This document shows, piece by piece, positions 40,231 through 46,978 of a DNA stretch of 46,978 nt. This DNA comes from Draconibacterium orientale (GTDB lineage Bacteria; Bacteroidota; Bacteroidia; Bacteroidales; FEN-979). Made by a program: the position numbers and the translations under genes. The stretch covers positions 1 through 46,978 of the forward strand of contig DYSO01000006.1 of the NCBI GenBank assembly GCA_020718225.1, read 5' to 3'. Numbering within the stretch: position 1 is the stretch's first letter; each line of letters begins with the position of its first letter. The notes beneath the pieces are model-generated. The model was not told where the DNA came from. It did not search any database and saw only the letters and a program-made list of their open reading frames with translations.

Positions 40231-43131
40231 ATGAAACTTGTCCGGAAATTCCTGTTATCATTTGTCATCCTACTGATCCTGATCACGCTGTTTCTGATCA
40301 GTATCCCAATCTTTTTTAAAGGCAAAATTGCCGATGGGGTAAAATCGGTGGCCAATAGCCAGTTGAAGTCCGAACTCAATTTTTCGGACATGGATATCTC
40401 TTTTTTCGACCATTTTCCCCGGTTGACCATCGGGTTGCACAACTTTCTGCTGAAGGGTTCTGAACCCTTCGACCGGGATACTTTAATCTGGGCCAAAGAG
40501 GTCTCTTTTGGCGTTGATGTACTGAGCCTTTTCGGCGATTCAATCGGGATCAACAGGGTTTATCTGGAGCGGGCACACGTAAAAATTAAATATAATGAAA
40601 CAGGCGATGCAAATTTTAATGTTTACCGGAGCTCAGATTCTATCCCTGCAAAAAGCGATACTGCCGCTGGCGCCACTGCAAATATAAGTATTGAGGAAAT
40701 CCATTTTTCCGATTGCCGCTTTACCTATTCTGATCCATCCATTCCCCTGGAAATTGACCTGAAAGGATTCAATTATAAAGGGAAAAGCAGCATCAGCAAG
40801 GAGCTGCTTTCACTGACTTCACGAATCACCGTTGATTCTCTCGATTTTCTCCTGGACAACCGTTATTATCTCCGATCAAAACCTGTGGAAGCAAAGCTTA
40901 CCACAAAAATCAACCTTTCGGACCTGACTCTCTTTTTTGAGAAAAATGACCTGAAAATTAAAGATATGCCGGTGAATTTTAACGGCCGGTTTAATTTTCA
41001 GAAAGATGGGTACCAATTGACACTCCGGCTCCTTTCGATTTATGAAAAAGAGGTTTTCAGCGCCGCCCTTCGCCTGACCAGCGCCGAAAAACTGCATCTT
41101 TTTGTCCGGGTCAATACGGTTCTGGATTTAGCTAAATGGAGCAAGGCTTTGGGTGTTGACCAGGTTGACCTTCGAGGGTTGATCAATTTTAATTTCAATG
41201 CTGAAGGGATATATGAAACCGGTCAGAACCCCCATAGTTCAAAACCCGATACGGTGTTGTTGAGCATACCGAAGTTCACCATCTCTTCCACCTTAACCGA
41301 CGGTTATCTGAAATACCGTGATCTTCCGGAGGCATTGACGAACATTACCTTTGATTTGAATGCAGGCGTTACCGACAATAACTACCGGCACATCCAGGTG
41401 AAATTGGATAAATTCAAGGCCCGTTGCCTGAAAAATAACCTGGAGGGTTTTTTACATATTGCAGGGCTGGAAGATTTTCCGGTGGCAGCAAGGGTAAAAA
41501 CCCGCTGTGACCTGGCCTCGTTAAAACAGGTTATTCCCCTGGACAGCCTTGATCTTGCCGGGATGCTCGATGTGGATGTGGATATTCACGGAAAGTATGC
41601 CCCTGAAAAAAAGCTCTTTCCGGTGTCAACGGTAACTCTTTTGTTAACCAATGGATCGCTCCGGACGAAATACTATCCCCATCCGATTGAAAAAATCGAC
41701 CTGAACGCTTCTGTGACGAATGCTACCGGCCAGCTCAGGGATACCCGTATAATACTCTCTCCGCTCTCTTTCCTTTTTGAAGGGAATCCTTTTGAAATCA
41801 GGGCTGATATCACAAACCCCGACAATGTTGTATATGATATAACCTCTCAGGGAGTGGTTGACATAGCCCGTGTTTATAAATTATTTTCGCGCGAAGGGAT
41901 GGACCTGGATGGCAGGATTGAAACCAATGTCTCACTTAAAGGCAGGCAAAGCGATGCCATGGCCGGCCACTATGACCGCCTGCACAACAAGGGCCGTCTT
42001 ATCTTGCGCAATATCGGTTTTACTTCAGGATACCTGCCCCTTAAGATCATCCTTAAAGAGGGGGTGTTCCGGTTTGATCATGACAACCTGTGGTTCGAAA
42101 AATTTTTAGCCTTATATGGCGCTTCTGATATCCGGCTTGACGGGCATCTCAGCAACGTGGTAAATTATGTATTTTCCGACCATCAAAAACTGAAAGGAAG
42201 TTTTCAGTTTTATTCAAAATTTTTATTGGCTGATCAGTTTATGTCGCCCATCAAGGATCCGGGGCAGGAGGTGGCCACCTCAGAAGAGCCACTACCGGAG
42301 GGGGTTATCGTCATACCAGAAAACCTGAGTATGGCCATCACTGCCAACCTGGAAAAAATACGTTTTCAGGATATGGATATTTATGACTTCCTGGCGAAGG
42401 CAGAGCTCCGCGATGGAATGGTGTTGCTCAAGGGTATGCAATTTACCCTGATCGGGGCTCCGATGACTATGGATGCATCCTACGGGAGCATCAACAGAGC
42501 AAAAGCTTTTTTCGATTTTCACATAACGGCAAAAGATTTCGATATAAAAAGGGCTTATGATGAAATTGCACTTTTCCGGAACCTTTCCTCCTCGGCGGCT
42601 CATGCCGAAGGAATTGTATCGTTGGATTATAGCCTGAAAGGAAAACTCAGCGCAGGGATGGCCCCGGTTTATCCCTCACTTGACGGATCTGGCACACTGA
42701 CCCTTTCGAAAGTGAAGGTGATGGGGCTAAAACTTTTAACGGTGGTGGGAAAGAGTACGGGCAAGGAAAAACTTTCCAATCCCGATCTCTCAAAGGTTGA
42801 CCTGAAAACAACGATCAGGAACAATGTGATCACGCTGGATCAGACAAAAATGAAAATCTCGGGATTTCGCTTGAAGGTTTCGGGGACCACCAACTTCAAT
42901 GGGGAACTCAGCCTGAAAATGAGGATAGGTCTGCCGCCACTGGGCATAATTGGCATTCCCTTGCGCATCCTGGGTACTACCGATGAGCCGAAAATAAAAT
43001 ATGGAAGAGGCAACACCGATGATCCTGCGGATGAAACTGAATATACCGATGAGATGCCTGATGATTTAAAAGAAAAACTCAGGAATGCAAAGGAGGATGA
43101 TTTAGATGATGATCAGCCGGATGAGCGGTAA
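40231..43131 (+). CDS. AsmA-family envelope protein
   Basis: A 966-residue protein with an N-terminal transmembrane anchor (FLLSFVILLILITLFLIS, about 8-28) and a long periplasmic part. The start of the latter (IADGVKSVANSQLKSELNFSDMDISFFDHFPRLTIGLHNF) is the AsmA signature. The remainder is regular beta structure of the bridge-like lipid-transfer type, and the C-terminal ~200 residues match the AsmA_2 region (VDLKTTIRNNVITLDQTKMKISGFRLKVSGTTNFNG). The end is acidic (DLKEKLRNAKEDDLDDDQPDE). Family members are thought to move phospholipids or aid outer-membrane assembly. It is followed by a perfect bidirectional terminator-like repeat and then convergent genes. Confidence 0.9.
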   Translation: MKLVRKFLLSFVILLILITLFLISIPIFFKGKIADGVKSVANSQLKSELNFSDMDISFFDHFPRLTIGLHNFLLKGSEPFDRDTLIWAKEVSFGVDVLSLFGDSIGINRVYLERAHVKIKYNETGDANFNVYRSSDSIPAKSDTAAGATANISIEEIHFSDCRFTYSDPSIPLEIDLKGFNYKGKSSISKELLSLTSRITVDSLDFLLDNRYYLRSKPVEAKLTTKINLSDLTLFFEKNDLKIKDMPVNFNGRFNFQKDGYQLTLRLLSIYEKEVFSAALRLTSAEKLHLFVRVNTVLDLAKWSKALGVDQVDLRGLINFNFNAEGIYETGQNPHSSKPDTVLLSIPKFTISSTLTDGYLKYRDLPEALTNITFDLNAGVTDNNYRHIQVKLDKFKARCLKNNLEGFLHIAGLEDFPVAARVKTRCDLASLKQVIPLDSLDLAGMLDVDVDIHGKYAPEKKLFPVSTVTLLLTNGSLRTKYYPHPIEKIDLNASVTNATGQLRDTRIILSPLSFLFEGNPFEIRADITNPDNVVYDITSQGVVDIARVYKLFSREGMDLDGRIETNVSLKGRQSDAMAGHYDRLHNKGRLILRNIGFTSGYLPLKIILKEGVFRFDHDNLWFEKFLALYGASDIRLDGHLSNVVNYVFSDHQKLKGSFQFYSKFLLADQFMSPIKDPGQEVATSEEPLPEGVIVIPENLSMAITANLEKIRFQDMDIYDFLAKAELRDGMVLLKGMQFTLIGAPMTMDASYGSINRAKAFFDFHITAKDFDIKRAYDEIALFRNLSSSAAHAEGIVSLDYSLKGKLSAGMAPVYPSLDGSGTLTLSKVKVMGLKLLTVVGKSTGKEKLSNPDLSKVDLKTTIRNNVITLDQTKMKISGFRLKVSGTTNFNGELSLKMRIGLPPLGIIGIPLRILGTTDEPKIKYGRGNTDDPADETEYTDEMPDDLKEKLRNAKEDDLDDDQPDER

Positions 43132-43134
43132 TTT

Positions 43135-43182
43135 GAACAGGTTAGAACAAGTTAAACCAGGTTAACCTGGTCTAACCTGTTC
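43135..43182. terminator. Bidirectional terminator-like inverted repeat
   Basis: GAACAGGTTAG (43135-43145) and CTAACCTGTTC (43172-43182) are exact complements, and CCAGGTTAACCTGG (43157-43170) between them is itself a palindrome. The structure fills the gap between the convergent AsmA-like gene and the oxidoreductase gamma gene. Its sequence is made of the same AGGTTAA units as the arrays at 16.1 and 46.1 kb. Confidence 0.7.
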
Positions 43183-43192
43183 AACCTGTCCG

Positions 43193-43747
43193 CTAGTTAA
43201 CGATCTGTACCGGTTTCAAAATATTTTTACCAAGTTCAACGGCTTTTTCGTTTTCCGGGATCAGGTTATGGTGACGGGCTGGCAGTGATTTTTCAAGTCC
43301 TTTGTGAAGGAATTCCGGAGCAACCAGTGGTTTCAATTTAAGGAAGCCCCCCAGGACGATCATATTGAATATTTTGGAAAACCCGGCTTTGGCCGCTTCG
43401 TCAGCAGCTTCAATGGAATAGATGTTGATATCTTTTCGTTCGGGGTGACGGCTGATCCCATTTGGGTCATAGATAAGCAGTCCTCCGGGTTTCACGGTTT
43501 TTTCGAATTTATCCATGGATTGTTGGTTGAGGAGTATAGCCGTGTCGTAGGCGTTCAGGATGGGGGAACTGATCCGTTCATCACTGACGATAACGGTGAC
43601 ATTGGCAGTGCCACCCCTCATTTCGGGACCGTAAGAAGGCATCCAGCTGACCTCTTTATTTTGCATAACACCCGAATAGGCAAGGATTTTTCCCATGGAA
43701 AGAACGCCTTGTCCACCAAACCCGGCAATGATTATCTCTTCTGTCAT
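43193..43747 (-). CDS. 2-oxoacid:ferredoxin oxidoreductase, gamma subunit
   Basis: A 184-residue gamma subunit of a four-subunit 2-oxoacid oxidoreductase; it helps bind CoA and holds the complex together. The start, MTEEIIIAGFGGQGVLSMG, is the family hallmark, followed by WMPSYGPEMRGGTANVTVIVSDE. Last gene of the delta-alpha-beta-gamma operon (45956 to 43193). Upstream, between it and the beta gene, are an octamer array and then a TAAATCG heptamer array ending 3 bp before its ATG, so its translation signal is unusual. Confidence 0.93.
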   Translation of the reverse strand: MTEEIIIAGFGGQGVLSMGKILAYSGVMQNKEVSWMPSYGPEMRGGTANVTVIVSDERISSPILNAYDTAILLNQQSMDKFEKTVKPGGLLIYDPNGISRHPERKDINIYSIEAADEAAKAGFSKIFNMIVLGGFLKLKPLVAPEFLHKGLEKSLPARHHNLIPENEKAVELGKNILKPVQIVN

Positions 43748-43750
43748 TTT

Positions 43751-43784
43751 GATTTACGATTTACGATTTACGATTTACGATTTT
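43751..43784. repeat. TAAATCG heptamer array upstream of the gamma subunit
   Basis: Four full GATTTAC units (plus-strand reading; TAAATCG on the minus strand) plus a partial one. Reading in the direction of the gamma-subunit gene, TAAATCG units run up to its ATG (43747), the same orientation and position as the longer array before bcp. Confidence 0.92.
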
Positions 43785-43786
43785 GC

Positions 43787-43838
43787 CGTTTCGCTATTTT
43801 TAGTTTCGCTACTTCGCTATCTCGCTATTTCGCTACTT
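43787..43838. repeat. TAGCGAAA/G octamer array
   Basis: On the plus strand, degenerate units CGCTATTT, CGCTACTT and CGCTATCT. On the minus strand the array begins in the last codons and stop of the beta-subunit gene (its final Val-Ala-Lys-stop is one unit) and continues into the spacer before the heptamer array. Confidence 0.85.
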
Positions 43839-44622
43839 CAATTAGTTTTCCATCTACTTTTATATCTCCCAGTGGATAAAACGGGAACATATTATCTTCC
43901 ATCCATTTATTGGCCTGTACCGGGGTCATTTTCCAACCGGAGTTACAGTTTGAAACGACTTCGATCCATCCGACTCCTTTTTTTTCTTTTTGGATATCAA
44001 AAGCTTTTCGGATTGCTTTTTTTGTTTTCCGGGCATTTCCCGGAGTGTGTACACTTTGGCGTGTAACATAATGTGTTCCGGGAAGCTGGGCAACGAGTTC
44101 GGTCATTTTCAGGGGATAGCCCATGGTAAGGACATCTCTCCCGTATGGTGATGTAGATGAACGCATTCCGGGAAGTGTCGTGGGGGCCATTTGTCCTCCG
44201 GTCATCCCATAAATACCGTTATTGATAAAGATGATGGTTATGTTTTCACCGCGGTTGCAAGCATGGATGGTTTCGGCGGTCCCGATGGCGGCAAGGTCCC
44301 CATCGCCCTGGTAAGTAAAAACGAAACGGTGTGGCCACAAGCGTTTGATGGCAGTTGCCAATGCGGGGGCCCGGCCATGAGCTGCGCCCAGCATATCAAT
44401 ATCAAGAAAGTCATAAGCCAGAACCGAACATCCGACCGGGGAGACGCCGATGGTATCTCCCTGGATGTCCATCTCTTCAATAACTTCCATCAAAATGCGG
44501 TGAACGGTGCCATGACCGCAACCGGGGCAATAGCTCAGGGGCCTGTCGACCATCAGGTCGGTTTTTTTATAGACGATATTTTCCGGTTTTCTAATTTCGG
44601 GTTTTGCAAAAAGTTCTTCCAT
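43825..44622 (-). CDS. 2-oxoacid:ferredoxin oxidoreductase, beta subunit
   Basis: A 265-residue TPP-binding subunit. YCPGCGHG (C32, C35), SPVGCSVL (C65) and QGDGDLAAIGTAETIH (GDGD at about 106-109), then INNGIYGMTGGQMAPTT, are as expected; a later Cys (VVSNCNSGWK) completes the cluster ligands. The frame opens at 44691, but the ATG at 44622 is one base after the alpha stop and gives the normal N-terminus. With alpha, gamma and delta it oxidises a 2-oxoacid to acyl-CoA. Genome annotations of Bacteroidota usually call such operons VOR (branched-chain) or KOR; the sequence alone does not decide. The C-terminus is encoded by one unit of the octamer array that follows. Confidence 0.92.
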   Translation of the reverse strand: MEELFAKPEIRKPENIVYKKTDLMVDRPLSYCPGCGHGTVHRILMEVIEEMDIQGDTIGVSPVGCSVLAYDFLDIDMLGAAHGRAPALATAIKRLWPHRFVFTYQGDGDLAAIGTAETIHACNRGENITIIFINNGIYGMTGGQMAPTTLPGMRSSTSPYGRDVLTMGYPLKMTELVAQLPGTHYVTRQSVHTPGNARKTKKAIRKAFDIQKEKKGVGWIEVVSNCNSGWKMTPVQANKWMEDNMFPFYPLGDIKVDGKLIEVAK

Positions 44623-44623
44623 A

Positions 44624-45706
44624 TCAGCCTCCGATAATTTTTTGTTCCAGCGCTCTGACGACTTCATCCGGAGAAGGGATGATGCCTCCAAAGCGTCCGA
44701 AGTGTTCTATTTTTACATTCAGGCCAACCGACAGTTTTACATCTTCGATCATTTGGCCGGCGTTCATTTCCACTACGAGGACTCCTTTTACCCGTTTGAT
44801 GGTGGAAGCAATTTGTTGAACCGGAAAGGGGAAAAGGGTAATCGGACGGAACAGGCCGACTTTGATTCCTTTAGCGCGGGCCAGGTCGGTGGCTTTTTGA
44901 CAAATCCTTGCAGAAAGTCCGAAAGCGACAAAAAGATATTCAGCATCTTCGCAATGGATCTCTTCGTACATGATTTCGTTTTCCTCTATTTTTTTATATT
45001 TGGCCTGGAGTTTCAGGTTAACGCGTTCTTGGCCTGCAGGGTCGAGGTCCAGGGAAGTTATGATAATATGGTCGCGGTTTTTCAATTTTCCGGTTGCCGC
45101 CCATGGACATTGTGCGATAACTTCTTCATCGGTACGTCGTGGGATCTGGTCAAATAAAACGACCTTTTCCATCATTTGGCCGACAGCGCCATCGGAAAGA
45201 AGCATCACCGGTGTCCGGTATTTAAAAGCCAGGTCAAACCCTAATTTCACGTGGTCGCACATTTCCTGAACAGAGGCAGGGGCCAGGACAATCAATTTGT
45301 AATCGCCATGACCTCCCCCTTTCACAGCCTGAAAATAATCGGCCTGAGAGGGTTGAATGGTCCCTAAACCGGGACCACCGCGGACCACATTCACAATTAC
45401 AGCCGGAAGTTCAGCGCCGGCCATATAACTGATCCCTTCCTGCATCAGGCTGATCCCGGGGCTGGAAGAAGAGGTTATTACCTTTTTTCCGGTCCCGGCA
45501 GCGCCATAAATCATGTTGATGGAAGCTACTTCGCTTTCAGCCTGAAGTACCACCATTCCCGTCCGATCATATGGTTTTTCAGCCATGAGGTATTCCATGA
45601 CTTCGGACTGGGGTGTGATCGGGTAACCAAAATAGCCATCACAACCAGCACGGATTGCTGCTTCGGCGACGGCTTCGTTGCCTTTCATTAATCTAAGTTC
45701 ACCCAT
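44624..45706 (-). CDS. vorB: 2-oxoacid:ferredoxin oxidoreductase, alpha subunit (VorB-like)
   Basis: A 360-residue alpha subunit (stand-alone, without the gamma domain fused in KorA). The pyrimidine/substrate motif is FGYPITPQSEVMEYL, then TSSSSPGISLMQEGISYMAGAELPAVIVNVVRGGPGLGTIQPSQADYFQ-type family segments, and EMNAGQMIEDVKL near the end. The open frame begins at 45748, but the ATG at 45706 (MGELRLM) avoids overlap with the delta gene and matches the family. The product is likely isobutyryl-, isovaleryl- or succinyl-CoA with reduced ferredoxin. VorB naming follows usual Bacteroidota annotation of this architecture and is not proof of branched-chain specificity. Confidence 0.9.
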   Translation of the reverse strand: MGELRLMKGNEAVAEAAIRAGCDGYFGYPITPQSEVMEYLMAEKPYDRTGMVVLQAESEVASINMIYGAAGTGKKVITSSSSPGISLMQEGISYMAGAELPAVIVNVVRGGPGLGTIQPSQADYFQAVKGGGHGDYKLIVLAPASVQEMCDHVKLGFDLAFKYRTPVMLLSDGAVGQMMEKVVLFDQIPRRTDEEVIAQCPWAATGKLKNRDHIIITSLDLDPAGQERVNLKLQAKYKKIEENEIMYEEIHCEDAEYLFVAFGLSARICQKATDLARAKGIKVGLFRPITLFPFPVQQIASTIKRVKGVLVVEMNAGQMIEDVKLSVGLNVKIEHFGRFGGIIPSPDEVVRALEQKIIGG

Positions 45707-45725
45707 GGGTTTTGTTTTTAAATTT

Positions 45726-45956
45726 TTATTCGGTTGTGACTTTTGCACGATAAACGGTAATTACCCCGTCGGGACAAACAATCGCACAATTCGTACATCC
45801 GGTACATTCATCGTTTACCTTCATGGCATAATGGTAACCTTTGCTGTTCACCTCCTTCGACATTGCGATTACGCCAAACGGACAGGCGGCAATACAGACT
45901 TCGCAGCCTTTACAGCGCTCCGTATTGATCACAATATCACCTTTTATTTTAGCCAT
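45726..45956 (-). CDS. 2-oxoacid:ferredoxin oxidoreductase, delta (ferredoxin) subunit
   Basis: A 76-residue 2[4Fe-4S] protein with CKGCEVCIAACP and CTGCTNCAIVCP. It carries electrons from the TPP/cluster core to free ferredoxin. The frame extends to 46031, but the ATG at 45956 (MAKIKGD) is standard, and the extra residues are unrelated. First gene of the four-gene operon; 19 bp separate it from the alpha gene. The 187 bp upstream contains a repeat array but no clear promoter; a TACTTTCG at 45993-46000 is one mismatch from the -7 consensus. Confidence 0.93.
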   Translation of the reverse strand: MAKIKGDIVINTERCKGCEVCIAACPFGVIAMSKEVNSKGYHYAMKVNDECTGCTNCAIVCPDGVITVYRAKVTTE

Positions 45957-46084
45957 AGTTGTATGGATTATAGGTATTTGTAATAGATACCACGAAAGTA
46001 AGGATTTTTTTCCGAACCGGTATCCACACAAATGGGGGAAAATTGAAAATAGGAGCTAATTTAGAATGAGTATACCTTGGAGGA

Positions 46085-46136
46085 CATGTTGAACAGGTTG
46101 GCCAGGTTAACCAGGTTAAACCAGTTGGACAGGTTA
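46085..46136. repeat. CCAGGTTAA-type array
   Basis: Degenerate 9-10 bp units (GAACAGGTTGG, CCAGGTTAA, CCAGGTTAAA, CCAGTTGGACAGGTT) between the delta-subunit gene and the stop of the zinc-peptidase-like gene. Same family as the arrays at 16089-16187 and 43135-43190. Confidence 0.8.
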
Positions 46137-46143
46137 TATAGGA

Positions 46144-46908
46144 TTATCTTTTTACGATAAAGTCGGCCATATGACGAAAATAATTTTCATTGAAGCGGGG
46201 ATCGATTTTCTGATAAAATCCAATGAGTAGTCTTGATTTTCTGCGGATACGGGTATTTTGATCAACGACGGCCCAGAATTTGGTGTCCCCGGAAAACAGG
46301 TTTTGGGCAAACACATTCACATCTTCTTCAAGCGATGCCTGTGAGTAACGGGTCAGGAACCCCTGTGTATAGTAATCCGGGTTTAGCTTCAGGGAAGCCT
46401 CTCCGTTTATTATGGCGTCAACCCCTCCATTTCCGTATTTGAAATCCGGAGGGTTGACTGCTTCCCATTCACCGGAATTGAAAAACCAGGAATAGGTGCG
46501 TTTCAGGATACTTGAAAATTCATGATGGAAAATCCCTTCGATGTATTTATCGGTAAAGAATGGATTATTTTCATCATCGCAGATATACAATGTATTGTGC
46601 ACGTTGGTCCCTCCAAAAGGCACTCCGTAAAACCGCATTTTTTTCAAGGCATATATCCGGTCCAGGTTTTCGCGTATGACCAGATCGGGATATTTTTCAA
46701 AAGCCCTGTTCAGGATATTTATAACCCTTAAACGTTCCATTCGGGACAATGGTTCGGCTTCTGCATTGATTCGGCCACCATACCAGTGTTTTGGAAAAAT
46801 CTGATCCTGAAAAGAAAAAAATATTTCTGTTTTGGTACGCTCATCCACATACATATCCAGAGGAGATGAACTTCCAAGGAACAACAATACAATACCTAAA
46901 AAAGGCAA
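46144..46908 (-). CDS. Degenerate zinc-peptidase-like exported protein
   Basis: About 254 residues. The N-terminus is hydrophobic (FLGIVLLFLGSSS), so it is likely exported. The middle matches the layout of Bacteroidota putative zinc-binding metallopeptidases: TLYICDDENN, then IEGIFHHEFSSIL at about 124-135, and the later YSQASLEEDVNVFAQNLF corresponds to the S-x-x-EDxAE helix of that group. The usual HHEFxH reads HHEFSS, so the third metal His is missing and peptidase activity is doubtful. No ATG is in frame; the likely start is TTG at 46908. A KKG codon series just upstream suggests the true start may lie slightly further back or across an indel. Confidence 0.6.
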   Translation of the reverse strand: MPFLGIVLLFLGSSSPLDMYVDERTKTEIFFSFQDQIFPKHWYGGRINAEAEPLSRMERLRVINILNRAFEKYPDLVIRENLDRIYALKKMRFYGVPFGGTNVHNTLYICDDENNPFFTDKYIEGIFHHEFSSILKRTYSWFFNSGEWEAVNPPDFKYGNGGVDAIINGEASLKLNPDYYTQGFLTRYSQASLEEDVNVFAQNLFSGDTKFWAVVDQNTRIRRKSRLLIGFYQKIDPRFNENYFRHMADFIVKR

Positions 46909-46978
46909 CCCCTTTTTTAATGAACCTTAAATCCGCGACGAAGTTATGAACAAAAGCCGTCAAAACATTGTGTATAAG

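Noticed and set aside
39882-40553. 223-residue minus-strand open frame across bcp and the AsmA-like gene
   Set aside because: It crosses two well supported plus-strand genes and shows no domain.
43304-43879. 191-residue plus-strand open frame
   Set aside because: Antisense to the gamma subunit and running into the repeat arrays; the gamma reading is clearly the real one.
1-46978. Insertion sequences, integrases, prophage or defence islands
   Set aside because: No transposase, recombinase, phage structural or restriction/toxin motif was found on either strand.

Overview
The window looks like a chromosomal segment of a member of the Bacteroidota, most likely an anaerobic or microaerobic Bacteroidales-type organism. 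Evidence: two secreted proteins end in type IX secretion (T9SS) sorting domains; several upstream regions carry the Bacteroidota -33 TTTG / -7 TAnnTTTG promoter; there are two ferredoxin-dependent 2-oxoacid oxidoreductases, rubrerythrin and rubredoxin, a DUF4369 lipoprotein, a FISUMP lipoprotein, a Bacteroidota-type LpxH and a propeller-type sensor kinase. I see no rRNA, tRNA, CRISPR array, integrase, transposase or phage gene.

Layout. 1-2.4 kb: M20 dipeptidase and FISUMP lipoprotein (+). 2.4-5.9 kb: dsbD and tilS (-). 6.0-7.8 kb: 7TM/PAS histidine kinase (+), overlapping tail-to-tail with korBA (7.7-10.6 kb, -). 10.9-13.1 kb: small ferredoxin, lpxH, DUF4369 lipoprotein and Nudix hydrolase (-). 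13.2-15.3 kb: ECF sigma factor, short membrane anti-sigma-like protein and two Pro-rich Spy/CnrX-like proteins (-). 15.3-18.6 kb: mnmD-like methyltransferase and a fused alpha/beta 2-oxoacid dehydrogenase E1 (-). 18.8-20.2 kb: rubrerythrin, rubredoxin and thiol peroxidase (-). 20.4-22.6 kb: TPR histidine kinase (+). 22.6-30.3 kb: two secreted cysteine-protease-like T9SS clients, C10 type and a 2,053-residue C39-like giant (-). 30.5-34.9 kb: metallophosphoesterase, SAM methyltransferase, small membrane protein and DUF255/YyaL protein (-). 35.3-43.1 kb: metallo-beta-lactamase-fold hydrolase, propeller histidine kinase, bacterioferritin comigratory protein (bcp) and AsmA-like protein (+), with a small YqaE/Pmp3 protein on - at 39.4 kb. 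43.2-46.0 kb: four-subunit VOR/KOR-type oxidoreductase (-). 46.1-46.9 kb: degenerate zinc-peptidase-like lipoprotein (-).

How the genes fit together. Central 2-oxoacid oxidation is represented three times: KorAB and the four-subunit enzyme reduce ferredoxin, while the E1 fusion belongs to an NAD-linked complex. Oxygen and peroxide defence (rubrerythrin, rubredoxin, thiol peroxidase, Bcp) suits an anaerobe with oxygen-labile ferredoxin enzymes. Three kinases share a homologous catalytic half but have unrelated sensors and no nearby response regulator. Envelope functions (DsbD, LpxH, AsmA, ECF/Spy module, T9SS clients) are well represented.

Most worth a second look: (1) a 10-base homopolymer that puts the signal peptide of the giant T9SS protease out of frame; (2) TAAATCG heptamer arrays abutting the start codons of two unrelated genes in the same orientation; (3) three intergenic arrays of a CAGGTTAAC-like repeat; (4) the ECF sigma / mini anti-sigma / double Spy-like operon, which resembles CnrYXH in layout; (5) a zinc-peptidase-like protein whose HExxH motif reads HEFSS.
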